DNA of 7,693 nucleotides from an uncultured Gammaproteobacteria bacterium (GCA_903870185.1 CAIQCE010000277.1:1-7693), one strand, 5' to 3'. Shown: positions 1-6,363, counted from the stretch's first letter. Notes: generated from the letters alone by a model not told the origin. Numbers and translations: made by a program.

Positions 1-1127
1 ATCGGATGATCAAATCCTTGATGACCTTTCGCTAAAATCTTAAGATCATAAGAATCTTGCAAATTAATCGTTCTTAATGTTTCCAAAAGATCTTCTTCTG
101 TAAAATGCTGAGAACAAGAAGCTGACACCAAAAGCCCCTGATTTTTTAACAAACTTAAAGCCAATTGATTTAAGTGAAAATAGGCTTTTGAGCCGGCTTT
201 CATATCTTTTTTTCTTTTAATAAAGGCGGGAGGATCGATAATAATCACATCAAAAACTTCACCTTGTGATTTTAATTTTTTCAAAGCATCAAAAGCATTA
301 TCAGTAATTAATTTTAAACGGTCAGAAACTTCATTAAGTTCAGCATTTTTTTTCTGCATCTCAATTGCCGATTCTGAACTATCGATACTCACCACTTCAG
401 ATGCACCCCATTTCAATGCTTGAATACCCCAAGCACCCAAATAACTAAAAACATCCAACACTCTTTTCGATTGAACAAAATCTTTTATGCGTTTTCGATT
501 TTCACGATGATCATAAAACCAAGCCGTCTTTTGCCCTGTCATTACAGGCGCATGAAATATAGCATCGTTCTCTTCAATTTGAATATGCGAAGGCTCATCA
601 CCATAAGCCACACTTACATAAGTTTCTAAATTTTCATATTCACGTGCTGAACTATCATTTTTCCATACAACTGCTTTGGGTTGAATCACTTCAACCAAAG
701 CCTGCAAAATTAATTCTTTGAATGCTTCCATCCCTGCTGTCGTTATTTGCGCGACTAAAATATCTTGATAGCGATCGACAACTAAACCAGGAAGCCCATC
801 ACTCTCCCCATAAACCAAACGGTAATAAGAACTCGAATAAATCGATTGTCGCAAACCTAATGCTTTTTGAATTCGCTGAATAAAAAATACTAAATTAATT
901 TCAACAGAAGGATCTCGATCCAAAAGCCGAACACAAAGCAAAGCATGAGGATTAATATAACCCACCCCCATCGCTTTTCCAGAAGCACTTTCCACCCGAA
1001 CCAATTCACCCACCTTAAAGTCTTTTAACGGGGTCTTTTGCATATTGATTTCATTGCTATAAACCCAAAGATGTCCGGCTCTTAATCGGCGTTCTTCATT
1101 TTTATTGAGGGTAAGGGTAGGGTACAT
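1..1127 (-). CDS. rlmI: RlmI-type 23S rRNA (cytosine-C5) methyltransferase, C-terminus cut by window edge
   Basis: Cytoplasmic S-adenosylmethionine-dependent enzyme; the RlmI family makes m5C1962 in 23S rRNA. Reading from the ATG at 1127, 375 codons are open to the window edge. The family is about 395 residues, so only the last ~20 are missing and the gene looks intact. Residues ~1-75 form the N-terminal PUA-like RNA-binding domain (RRLRAGHLWVYSNEI at 13-27). Next come the family signature TGQKTAWFYDHRENR (197-211), SAM motif I VLDVFSYLGAWG (223-234), the acidic SAM-binding strand VVSID (245-249), motif IV DPPAF (298-302) and motif VI ASCSQ, with the candidate catalytic Cys at 338. AGGA lies 7-8 bases before the ATG, supporting this start. 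The gene is more AT-rich than the neighbouring 303-residue gene. The family call is firm. The exact target base follows from family knowledge; RlmK/other RlmI-like paralogues are the main alternative. Confidence 0.93.
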   Translation of the reverse strand, partial: MYPTLTLNKNEERRLRAGHLWVYSNEINMQKTPLKDFKVGELVRVESASGKAMGVGYINPHALLCVRLLDRDPSVEINLVFFIQRIQKALGLRQSIYSSSYYRLVYGESDGLPGLVVDRYQDILVAQITTAGMEAFKELILQALVEVIQPKAVVWKNDSSAREYENLETYVSVAYGDEPSHIQIEENDAIFHAPVMTGQKTAWFYDHRENRKRIKDFVQSKRVLDVFSYLGAWGIQALKWGASEVVSIDSSESAIEMQKKNAELNEVSDRLKLITDNAFDALKKLKSQGEVFDVIIIDPPAFIKRKKDMKAGSKAYFHLNQLALSLLKNQGLLVSASCSQHFTEEDLLETLRTINLQDSYDLKILAKGHQGFDHP

Positions 1128-1155
1128 TTCTTTATCCTATTTTGAGGGGGCTGTT

Positions 1156-1184
1156 AATATGACGTAGGTTGGCGCCAAGCGCAA
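1156..1184 (-). promoter_or_regulatory. possible weak promoter for rlmI
   Basis: On the minus strand TTGCGC (1179-1184) is separated by 17 bases from CATATT (1156-1161), about 30 bases before the rlmI start. Both hexamers are only partial matches to the sigma-70 consensus. The sites fall inside the left arm of the repeat element described next, so the element may supply or modify the promoter. This is inference from spacing alone. Confidence 0.22.
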
Positions 1185-1320
1185 GCGCGGCCTAACAACT
1201 CAACATATTCTTAATTGATATGTTAAAAGAGCGGGCTTGTTGGGCTCGCCCTGCATGAGGTTTATCAAGAATTCAAATCCTATACTATTGCAGGTCTTAG
1301 CCCAACCTACGTGATCATAT
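1157..1320. repeat. MITE/REP-like palindromic element with imperfect terminal inverted repeats
   Basis: The element is bounded by ATATGACGTAGGTTGG (1157-1172) and its near-exact inverse at 1302-1320, which differs by a 3-base insertion. The 11-base core ACGTAGGTTGG is perfectly inverted. Nested inside are GCCTAACAA (1190-1198) opposite TTGTTGGGC (1237-1245), with one G-T pair, and a 7-bp stem AACATAT/ATATGTT (1202-1208/1218-1224). There is no coding capacity. The GTAGGTTGG...CCAACCTAC pattern resembles REP-type or non-autonomous repeats dispersed in gammaproteobacterial intergenic regions; that comparison is from memory. It sits between the 3' end of the 303-residue gene and the 5' end of rlmI, both on the minus strand. 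The boundaries are judged from the outer repeats; no clear target duplication was seen. Confidence 0.6.
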
Positions 1321-1328
1321 AAATGCAG

Positions 1329-1354
1329 GGTGGGCAAAACGAAGTGTCCCCACC
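1329..1354. repeat. GC-rich hairpin downstream of the 303-residue gene
   Basis: GGTGGG (1329-1334) and CCCACC (1349-1354) form a perfect 6-bp stem around a 14-base loop, 15 bases past the stop of the 303-residue gene. In the minus direction it is followed by an AT-rich stretch but no clean U-run, so it is not a textbook terminator. It could instead belong to the same repeat cluster: TGCAGGG at 1324-1330 is inverse to CCCTGCA at 1249-1255 inside the neighbouring element. Confidence 0.45.
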
Positions 1355-1369
1355 AATCTCATTCCTCTA

Positions 1370-2281
1370 TCAGGGAGTTCGCTTAGCAGGGCCAGCTACT
1401 TCTGAAGCTAGACCCCTGGCTGTAGCAGCCCTAGCTAAAGGTGACTCTCCATGAGCATGAGTAAAACTCGTTTCCAAGCCTAAAGTATTACCTGCTTTGT
1501 GAGCAGGGTGAGTGCCATGAGTTTCTACAGACATTGAGCCTGTGCCAAATCCAGATGCATCAAAACCACCAGCAGCCTCAACACTCCCAACCGCCTCTTG
1601 AAGCTCTACAAACTCTTGCCCGGGTGTTAAACGCAGCTCCTCAAACCCAGCGAATTCTAAATCAGCATGCATTTTGTCCTCTTCCAAAACTTCAGGTTCT
1701 GCAGGCGCATTTAGAGATGCCAATGCTTCATTTAATGCCTCGATTGCTTGGCTAAGTTCTTTCACCCTCTCTTCTAAAGCTGCTCTTGTGGCTTGTAGGC
1801 CTTCCTCTATTTCCCCTTCAAATGCTGCTTTTGCATTTTCAATAAAAGCACTAGCGGCCTCAATAACCTCTCCTGCATCATCTATAATCGCAAGCTCTGC
1901 TGCTTCATCACGAGTTCTTTTAACTTGGTCAACAGCATGCATTAACGCTGAAAGTTGCCCATCAAGTGCTGAAATAGCTTTGCCCGTGACCCCAGGGATT
2001 GCCAAACTGTCGTCTACCTCATTGGCCGCAAGAGTAGTGGCAGCTGACGACATAGAGGCTCTTCGCTCAAGACCAGCTGCTGCTTCCTGTGTAACAGGAG
2101 CTTGGGGAGGAGCTTCCGTAAACGCAGGTGGAACAACCGATGGAGTCGAAGCAGGAGCAGGCGCTGATAAAGCAGCCCCTTGGAGCCTCAAAAGCCGGGC
2201 AAAGAAGGACACCAACCCAAAAAGCCCTAAAGCAGCATTTAAAAATGAACGCCAGCCGCTCAAACCATTTGTAGTTGCCAT
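1370..2281 (-). CDS. hypothetical Ala-rich, single-membrane-anchor coiled-coil protein (303 aa)
   Basis: I do not recognise a family. The ATG at 2281 has AGGAGG (2289-2294) seven bases upstream, a strong initiation site. Visible layout: a short polar N-terminus; one hydrophobic segment at ~13-31 followed by Arg residues (membrane anchor or uncleaved signal); a Pro/Ala-rich linker at ~39-65; a helix-forming, Ala/Glu/Leu-rich middle (~100-190) with heptad-like spacing suggesting a coiled coil; an acidic stretch (~194-236); a Gly-rich patch (~238-250); and a His/Thr-containing tail (~255-277). There are no catalytic motifs. The build suggests a scaffold or surface/inner-membrane-anchored structural protein, or a host-directed protein, but none of these can be shown. 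The Ala-rich coding makes it visibly more GC-rich than rlmI. The opposite strand is also open for 209 codons, but has no comparable start signals. The gene appears monocistronic, divergent from pyrE. Confidence 0.75.
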   Translation of the reverse strand: MATTNGLSGWRSFLNAALGLFGLVSFFARLLRLQGAALSAPAPASTPSVVPPAFTEAPPQAPVTQEAAAGLERRASMSSAATTLAANEVDDSLAIPGVTGKAISALDGQLSALMHAVDQVKRTRDEAAELAIIDDAGEVIEAASAFIENAKAAFEGEIEEGLQATRAALEERVKELSQAIEALNEALASLNAPAEPEVLEEDKMHADLEFAGFEELRLTPGQEFVELQEAVGSVEAAGGFDASGFGTGSMSVETHGTHPAHKAGNTLGLETSFTHAHGESPLARAATARGLASEVAGPAKRTP

Positions 2282-2314
2282 TTTGCATCCTCCTCTTAAT
2301 TGACTATTTCAAAG

Positions 2315-2323
2315 AGTATAGCA
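2315..2323 (-). promoter_or_regulatory. extended -10 promoter for the 303-residue gene
   Basis: The minus strand reads TGCTATACT, an extended -10 (TG-N-TATACT) close to consensus, 34 bases before the ATG at 2281. This would give a short leader of about 27 bases containing the AGGAGG site. No good -35 hexamer is present at 16-18 bases upstream, which is typical of extended -10 promoters. Confidence 0.5.
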
Positions 2324-2339
2324 GAGCAGTCTTAAAAAA

Positions 2340-2348
2340 TGCTTAAAT
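2340..2348 (+). promoter_or_regulatory. possible extended -10 promoter for pyrE
   Basis: TGCTTAAAT is a partial match to an extended -10 element, 30 bases ahead of the pyrE ATG, leaving room for a short leader with the ribosome site. No convincing -35 box is present. No attenuator-like hairpin with a U-tract is visible before pyrE, unlike the enterobacterial arrangement downstream of rph. Confidence 0.28.
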
Positions 2349-2378
2349 AGGACTTTTTGAACCCTAAGAGGAATAGCC

Positions 2379-3026
2379 ATGAACCACAAACACCAGTTCA
2401 TCGAATTCTTATTGGCCCACCAAGCCCTTAAGTTTGGGACATTTACCCTGAAATCGGGTAGACAAAGTCCTTATTTCTTTAATTTGGGGGTATTTCATTC
2501 CGGTGCTAGCTTTAGCCAATTGGGAGGATTTTATGCCCAAGCCTTGATCGAGACTCAGTTAAATTATGATGTATTATTTGGCCCTGCTTACAAAGGCATT
2601 GCCTTAGCAGTTGCCACCAGCATCGCGCTTTATCAAAATCATCAAATGGATGCCCCTTGCGCCTTTAATCGAAAGGAAGCCAAACAACATGGGGATGGGG
2701 GCAGCATCATCGGCCACTCGCTTGAAAACCAAAAAGTCGTGATGTTAGATGATGTCATCACGGCAGGCACCACCGTTCGCGAAACCCTCGATATCCTCAA
2801 AACTTTCAATGCCAGCTTAAGTGGAATCTTGATCGCATTTGATCGACAAGAACGCGGTGAAAACAATTTATCGGCGACAGAGGAAGTGAAAGAAAAAACG
2901 GGAATCACCGTTCATAGTTTAATCACTCTAAAAGACCTAATGGAATATTTAGCCACTCAAAGCCAATATGCAGAAGTCTTGAACCAAATTAAGATTTATC
3001 AATCTCAATTTGGTGCGAAAAGTTAA
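2379..3026 (+). CDS. pyrE: orotate phosphoribosyltransferase
   Basis: Cytosolic enzyme of de novo pyrimidine synthesis; it joins orotate to PRPP, giving orotidine 5'-phosphate and pyrophosphate, and acts as a homodimer. At 215 residues it matches the usual length (about 213 in E. coli). Motifs in order: FTLKSGRQSPYFFNLG (22-37), the substrate-binding N-terminal region; GPAYKG (68-73); the flexible catalytic loop RKEAKQHGDGG (98-108), with Lys102 and His104 corresponding to the loop Lys/His of the Salmonella enzyme; and the PRPP-binding signature VMLDDVITAGTTV (121-133). GAGGA lies six bases before the ATG, supporting the start. It stands alone here: no rph is adjacent, and its right-hand neighbour is convergent. 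No defects are seen. Confidence 0.97.
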   Translation: MNHKHQFIEFLLAHQALKFGTFTLKSGRQSPYFFNLGVFHSGASFSQLGGFYAQALIETQLNYDVLFGPAYKGIALAVATSIALYQNHQMDAPCAFNRKEAKQHGDGGSIIGHSLENQKVVMLDDVITAGTTVRETLDILKTFNASLSGILIAFDRQERGENNLSATEEVKEKTGITVHSLITLKDLMEYLATQSQYAEVLNQIKIYQSQFGAKS

Positions 3027-3030
3027 GGAG

Positions 3031-3068
3031 TTAAGGTGCCTGACACCAATTAAGGTGCCTGGCACCAA
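3031..3068. repeat. tandem pair of 19-bp palindromic repeats
   Basis: TTAAGGTGCCTGACACCAA (3031-3049) is followed directly by TTAAGGTGCCTGGCACCAA (3050-3068), identical at 18 of 19 positions. Each holds a 13-base near-perfect palindrome; the second, GGTGCC-T-GGCACC, is perfect. The pair fills the gap between the convergent pyrE and GNAT genes, starting five bases after the pyrE stop. Such GGTGYCTGRCACC palindromes occur as dispersed intergenic repeats in other bacteria (from memory). They may form small hairpins that help end transcription from either side, but there is no strong U-run. Confidence 0.7.
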
Positions 3069-3072
3069 AATT

Positions 3073-3675
3073 CTATAAATGTTGCTCTAATTTTGACTTG
3101 ATCAAAGGCCAATCGGGTTTAATAATACTTAATACTGCTGTGTCTCGCACAAATCCATCTTCTAAAATCATATGGTGGCGCAATACTCCCTCCTCAACAG
3201 CACCCAATTTCTGAAGAGAGGAACGAGCATGAAGATTACGCACATCAGTGAAAAATTCAATTCGATGTAATTTTAAATTTTCAAAAGCATGATTCAGCAT
3301 CAAGAACTTGCATTCAACATTAACAGAGGATCCCCATACCTCAGGAATATACCAAGTGTAACCTATCGATGATCGGCGCTGTTTAAGATCGATATCATAA
3401 AGTCGTGTGCTGCCTATAATTCCTTGATCTTTCAATCGACGCACGACAAAAGGCAACTGAGAACCTTCTAAAGCCTTAAGAATAGCCTTATCAAACCAAC
3501 GATGGAAATTATCGCCCAAACCTTTAGTCGCAGAGTAAGTCCAAATCAATTCATTTTGAGCCGCTTCAAATAAATCATTTCGATGAGTTTCAGTTATCGG
3601 CTCAAGATAAATAATTGAGCCTTTCAAAAGAATTTTTTGGATTCCCAAGGATAAAGGCTCTCTTTTCAAATTCAC
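3073..3675 (-). CDS. GNAT-family N-acetyltransferase (RimJ/RimL-like)
   Basis: Predicted soluble acetyl-CoA-dependent acetyltransferase, 200 aa, about the usual length for RimJ/RimL-like members. Visible elements: the N-terminal strand/helix LKGSIIYLEPITETH (17-31); the central strand pattern IIGSTRLYDID (86-96); IGYTWYIPEVWGSSVNVECK (104-123), the acetyl-CoA-binding region in this subfamily's divergent form rather than the classical Q/RxxGxG/A; and the C-terminal N-LHARSSLQKLGAVEEG block (147-163) with HHMI and RDTAVLSII after it. The substrate cannot be read from sequence: protein N-termini, amino acids, polyamines and antibiotics are all possible for this group. The start is a GTG at 3675; no ATG lies in frame upstream after the preceding stop. 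Only five bases separate it from the end of the membrane-protein gene, so the two are probably co-transcribed and translationally coupled; the ribosome site (AGG, nine bases upstream) is weak. Confidence 0.88.
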   Translation of the reverse strand: MNLKREPLSLGIQKILLKGSIIYLEPITETHRNDLFEAAQNELIWTYSATKGLGDNFHRWFDKAILKALEGSQLPFVVRRLKDQGIIGSTRLYDIDLKQRRSSIGYTWYIPEVWGSSVNVECKFLMLNHAFENLKLHRIEFFTDVRNLHARSSLQKLGAVEEGVLRHHMILEDGFVRDTAVLSIIKPDWPLIKSKLEQHL

Positions 3676-3680
3676 AGCAT

Positions 3681-4253
3681 CTAACCTGATGTTAATGCTA
3701 ATGGAACTCTATCGCTCTCTGCCTCACATCCTTGAGCAGGCAAAGCATCATCAGCGGCTTGCCCCGCTCTCCCCGCTGCATACGTATAACGAGGGGCTTG
3801 CTTAACGACAGCTGCTTGATATCCACTGGGTGTGGTGCGATGGTGTGTATGAAAATTTATAAGTGGGTGAACATATCCTGAAGATTGAAGTTGCTTCTCA
3901 CGACAATTACACAGCTCAACCAAAAATACACCAGCAGAATAAATAGCACAGATAAAGAGTGGCAATGTAGTCGCAATAGCAGGTGATGCCAAAGTGCTTA
4001 TCAGAATAGTGGAAAGCATGGCGGCTGCAAGAAACAAAGCTTTTAAGACGAAAAAACCTGAGGTATCGACTCGATTAGATTTATAAAGTGATGCAATTCC
4101 TGCCAAAACCGTTGTACCGATAAATATCCCTAGCCAAGCACCTGCACTGAGCATTGGAAAAAAAGGGGGAGACGCTAGGAAAAAAAGATAAAGAACTGGA
4201 GCGATTATAGAAAAACACATTGCCAATCGATTTGAAAATTTAGTTTTATTCAT
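3681..4253 (-). CDS. hypothetical four-helix inner-membrane protein (190 aa)
   Basis: No family recognised. Four hydrophobic segments are clear at about residues 12-32, 35-57, 67-87 and 92-113, separated by short loops; the longest carries KSNR (58-61). A hydrophilic C-terminal tail of ~75 residues follows, starting with a Cys-containing stretch (LCNCREKQ, 113-120) and containing a His cluster (HTHH) and several Tyr/Ala-rich pieces. Lys/Arg at the N-terminus and after the last helix suggests both ends face the cytoplasm. AAGGA (4261-4265) lies seven bases before the ATG. It begins 78 bases after the hydrolase stop and ends five bases before the GNAT start, all on the same strand. By position it could be an accessory or protective partner of the hydrolase, but nothing in the sequence demonstrates this. 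Confidence 0.78.
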   Translation of the reverse strand: MNKTKFSNRLAMCFSIIAPVLYLFFLASPPFFPMLSAGAWLGIFIGTTVLAGIASLYKSNRVDTSGFFVLKALFLAAAMLSTILISTLASPAIATTLPLFICAIYSAGVFLVELCNCREKQLQSSGYVHPLINFHTHHRTTPSGYQAAVVKQAPRYTYAAGRAGQAADDALPAQGCEAESDRVPLALTSG

Positions 4254-4331
4254 CGCCTTATCCTTAATTTAATCAGTCATTTTAAATAATATCTAACGGT
4301 ACACTGCCAGAACTAAAATAGTCCAGACCCC

Positions 4332-6326
4332 TCAACGCCTATTAGACACAGAAAACGTAGAACTCCTCTGACTGCCAGCCAGGAACTGATCTGCTTTATC
4401 AAGTATGGCCACATAACCTGAACCAATCTTTGGATCATTATGTATTTTGTCTTTATCAGCCCAACGCCCTCGTAGTAAAGGTGTACTTGGTAAATTATCA
4501 GGAGTGGTGGGATTAAACAATGCTTGTTGATTTTGAATGATCAATTGGATTTCTTCAAGCGTAGTGCAGGCTAAGATAGCGGTTTTCACCACGATAGCTC
4601 GTTGGTTGTGACGGTGACAAAAAATACTTAATTTATGAGAACTAATATATTGAGCAACTATACTAGCGACTTTTAATTTTTGAATCTTGAAATCCTCATT
4701 GACAACTGTAGAAGACGAAGATTCTTTATTACCAAAAGAATAAGCGATGAAAGGATGTGCGGTAATTAAAGAGTAATTACTTTTCTCTAAGCAAGCATAT
4801 AGTCTTTTACTATTTGAGCTGGCGAAGTATTTTTCTGGGCCCTTCCCAATAACAAACTGCCTTAAATCACTATAGCTAGGTGAATTCGTACAACTACCCA
4901 TAATAATATTCCCAAGCACTGCAAAAGATTGAGACTTGAATAATTTCAGTGCTGCCATACCCGTTTGCGAAGCATAGGAACTACTGGCACCGATCCTCGT
5001 GCATTGCAAAGCTAACGCCAAAACATTTCTAAGAGCGGTACTAAGCTGTGCTTGATCATCAAACTTATGCATCTGTTCTGCTTGATGAATATAACGCCGC
5101 ATAATTACCCCCTTAACGGAATCTGCGGTGGCATCACTCATTCCACTTTCAAGCGCCTTAAGGAAACTCTTAAATAAATTCATTGTTTCTAATGATGAAT
5201 AATCTACATCCTCTCTGGGTGCTCGAGCGGGTCGTGGTGGTGTTATGCTGATAGCAACACCATCGATTGCTAACTGAGACTGAGCTGAACGGGTAGGCAC
5301 AGAAGAGCGAAATTCTTCCGCTAAAGCTCTATGCTGCGAATTTAAATAATACTGCGTTGGATCTGCTACAATGGAAGTTGGAGATGTGCTGTGACAGACT
5401 CTCACTCGTTCATTGCCAATCTCTATATTGGCTCTTGCATCCTCATAGGCTTTAAACAATATGCTATGAGCTTCTTGATGCTGCTTTGTGCTTGAATCCA
5501 TATTGGTTAAGTTCCGGAGATCCATGCCTGTATGAACGTCAGGTTTATCAGATTCAATCCAGGGCAAGGTGAGTATTGCAGCTGGGTTAAAAATAAATTG
5601 GGTGCCGCATTCGGTCAGAAAACGCACGAATAGCATAACGTTGATATAAACTTGGCTACTAGGTATTTCAAGTACTTTGCCTGGACCCTTCACTTTCCAT
5701 GGCTTTACGAATAAAACTTCAGAATGACTTCCCGGAACAACTACTTCCTTAAGGAAGGTACGCTTTGGATATTGAGGTAAAACAGGGGTATGCCCGTAAG
5801 CGAATAGACGTAGTAGCTCCTCTGTCTCCAACATTGAATCATGTGTATAAAGCGTCAGGACTCTATTCAGGCTTTTACAGTTAGAAAGATCCATTGCTTT
5901 TTTTGCTAGAGTAGTGGAAAGAGGATCATTTCTTACTTGAAAGGGTATATTGCCAGGAACTGGGTCTGCCAAAGCAAGATTGACCTCCACCTGATCTTTT
6001 GGATAGTCGCCCAGCATTTTAGCGAGCAGTAAAGCTGAGACCCCACCACGACTATGACCAAAACAATTTAGGCGAACCCGCTTACCTTCTTTTAATAAAC
6101 TCAGAACATGTTGATAGGCTTCTTGCGCTTGCTCTTCAGTACCATAACCGAATAATCCGCCCCAAAAATCTCCATGTGTAATCCCACAACCATCAAAACC
6201 TTTTTTTTGCTGCAAGCCTTCTGCAGGGGTGTTTGCAAATAAGTACCCTACTAAATTCGACTGGCTACTGATTTTCATGGCTGTACCAGAAAAATACACT
6301 GTCAAAGTTATTAGCTCATCACGCAT
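4332..6326 (-). CDS. alpha/beta-hydrolase (DUF2235/Tle1-like lipase fold) with long unknown C-terminal region
   Basis: A 664-residue protein. The N-terminal ~210 residues look like a serine hydrolase. A first strand TVYFSGTA (9-16) recalls the F-D-GT start of DUF2235/Tle1 phospholipases. GFDGCG follows at 43-48. The nucleophile elbow CFGHSRGG (88-95) has Ser92 in GxSxG context; LALADPVPGN (117-126) offers Asp121; VVPGSHSEV (196-204) offers His201. This is a complete Ser-Asp-His set in the right order and spacing. Residues ~212-375 contain a short hydrophobic stretch (229-238), a polar middle and a Pro/Arg-rich linker (SITPPRPARAP, 360-370). Residues ~380-600 look mostly helical and match no domain I know. 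The C-terminus is Ser/Arg-rich (FSVSNRR). There is no signal peptide or lipobox. AGGAGG five bases before the ATG fixes the start. Ester or lipid hydrolysis is inferred from the fold; the substrate is unknown. The architecture resembles secreted lipase effectors of host-associated bacteria, but an export route is not shown. Confidence 0.8.
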   Translation of the reverse strand: MRDELITLTVYFSGTAMKISSQSNLVGYLFANTPAEGLQQKKGFDGCGITHGDFWGGLFGYGTEEQAQEAYQHVLSLLKEGKRVRLNCFGHSRGGVSALLLAKMLGDYPKDQVEVNLALADPVPGNIPFQVRNDPLSTTLAKKAMDLSNCKSLNRVLTLYTHDSMLETEELLRLFAYGHTPVLPQYPKRTFLKEVVVPGSHSEVLFVKPWKVKGPGKVLEIPSSQVYINVMLFVRFLTECGTQFIFNPAAILTLPWIESDKPDVHTGMDLRNLTNMDSSTKQHQEAHSILFKAYEDARANIEIGNERVRVCHSTSPTSIVADPTQYYLNSQHRALAEEFRSSVPTRSAQSQLAIDGVAISITPPRPARAPREDVDYSSLETMNLFKSFLKALESGMSDATADSVKGVIMRRYIHQAEQMHKFDDQAQLSTALRNVLALALQCTRIGASSSYASQTGMAALKLFKSQSFAVLGNIIMGSCTNSPSYSDLRQFVIGKGPEKYFASSNSKRLYACLEKSNYSLITAHPFIAYSFGNKESSSSTVVNEDFKIQKLKVASIVAQYISSHKLSIFCHRHNQRAIVVKTAILACTTLEEIQLIIQNQQALFNPTTPDNLPSTPLLRGRWADKDKIHNDPKIGSGYVAILDKADQFLAGSQRSSTFSVSNRR

Positions 6327-6331
6327 ACAAA

Positions 6332-6337
6332 CCTCCT
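6332..6337 (-). promoter_or_regulatory. strong ribosome binding site fixing the hydrolase start
   Basis: A perfect AGGAGG lies five bases before the ATG at 6326. This chooses that start over the in-frame Met at codon 17, which would remove the FSGT strand of the hydrolase fold and has no comparable site. Confidence 0.85.
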
Positions 6338-6346
6338 GAATTTAGT

Positions 6347-6363
6347 CTAGGGCCTGTCCCTAG
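6347..6363. repeat. perfect inverted repeat CTAGGG-N5-CCCTAG upstream of the hydrolase gene
   Basis: A 6-bp perfect stem with a 5-base loop lies 20 bases before the hydrolase ATG, within its probable leader or promoter. It could be a protein-binding operator, a leader hairpin, or a leftover end of a mobile element, since GGGCCTGTCCC-type ends are seen on some insertion sequences (from memory). The rest of the 116-base gap between the hydrolase gene and the insertion sequence shows no gene and no clear promoter boxes. Confidence 0.45.

Noticed and set aside
420..629. 69-codon plus-strand frame inside rlmI
   Set aside because: It lies wholly antisense to the conserved catalytic region of rlmI and has no ribosome site or recognisable protein features.
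2067..2288. Alternative minus-strand ATG at 2288 in another frame (73 codons)
   Set aside because: Its ATG directly abuts the AGGAGG site with no spacing, while the ATG at 2281 is at the ideal seven bases. Its product is Cys/Ser-rich and has no recognisable feature.
1674..2303. 209-codon open frame on the plus strand, antisense to the 303-residue gene
   Set aside because: It is a by-product of an Ala/Glu-rich gene that lacks the codons whose complements are stops. It has low-complexity Ser/Ala content and no ribosome site at its ATG, and it would run into the pyrE promoter region. The minus-strand gene has a strong promoter and AGGAGG.
2299..2325. Sigma-70 promoter TTGACT...TATAGC on the plus strand for pyrE
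   Set aside because: The spacer is only 11 bases, far below the 15-19 needed.
2642..2908. 88-codon minus-strand frame inside pyrE
   Set aside because: It is antisense to conserved PRPP-binding and catalytic-loop coding sequence and has no independent signals.
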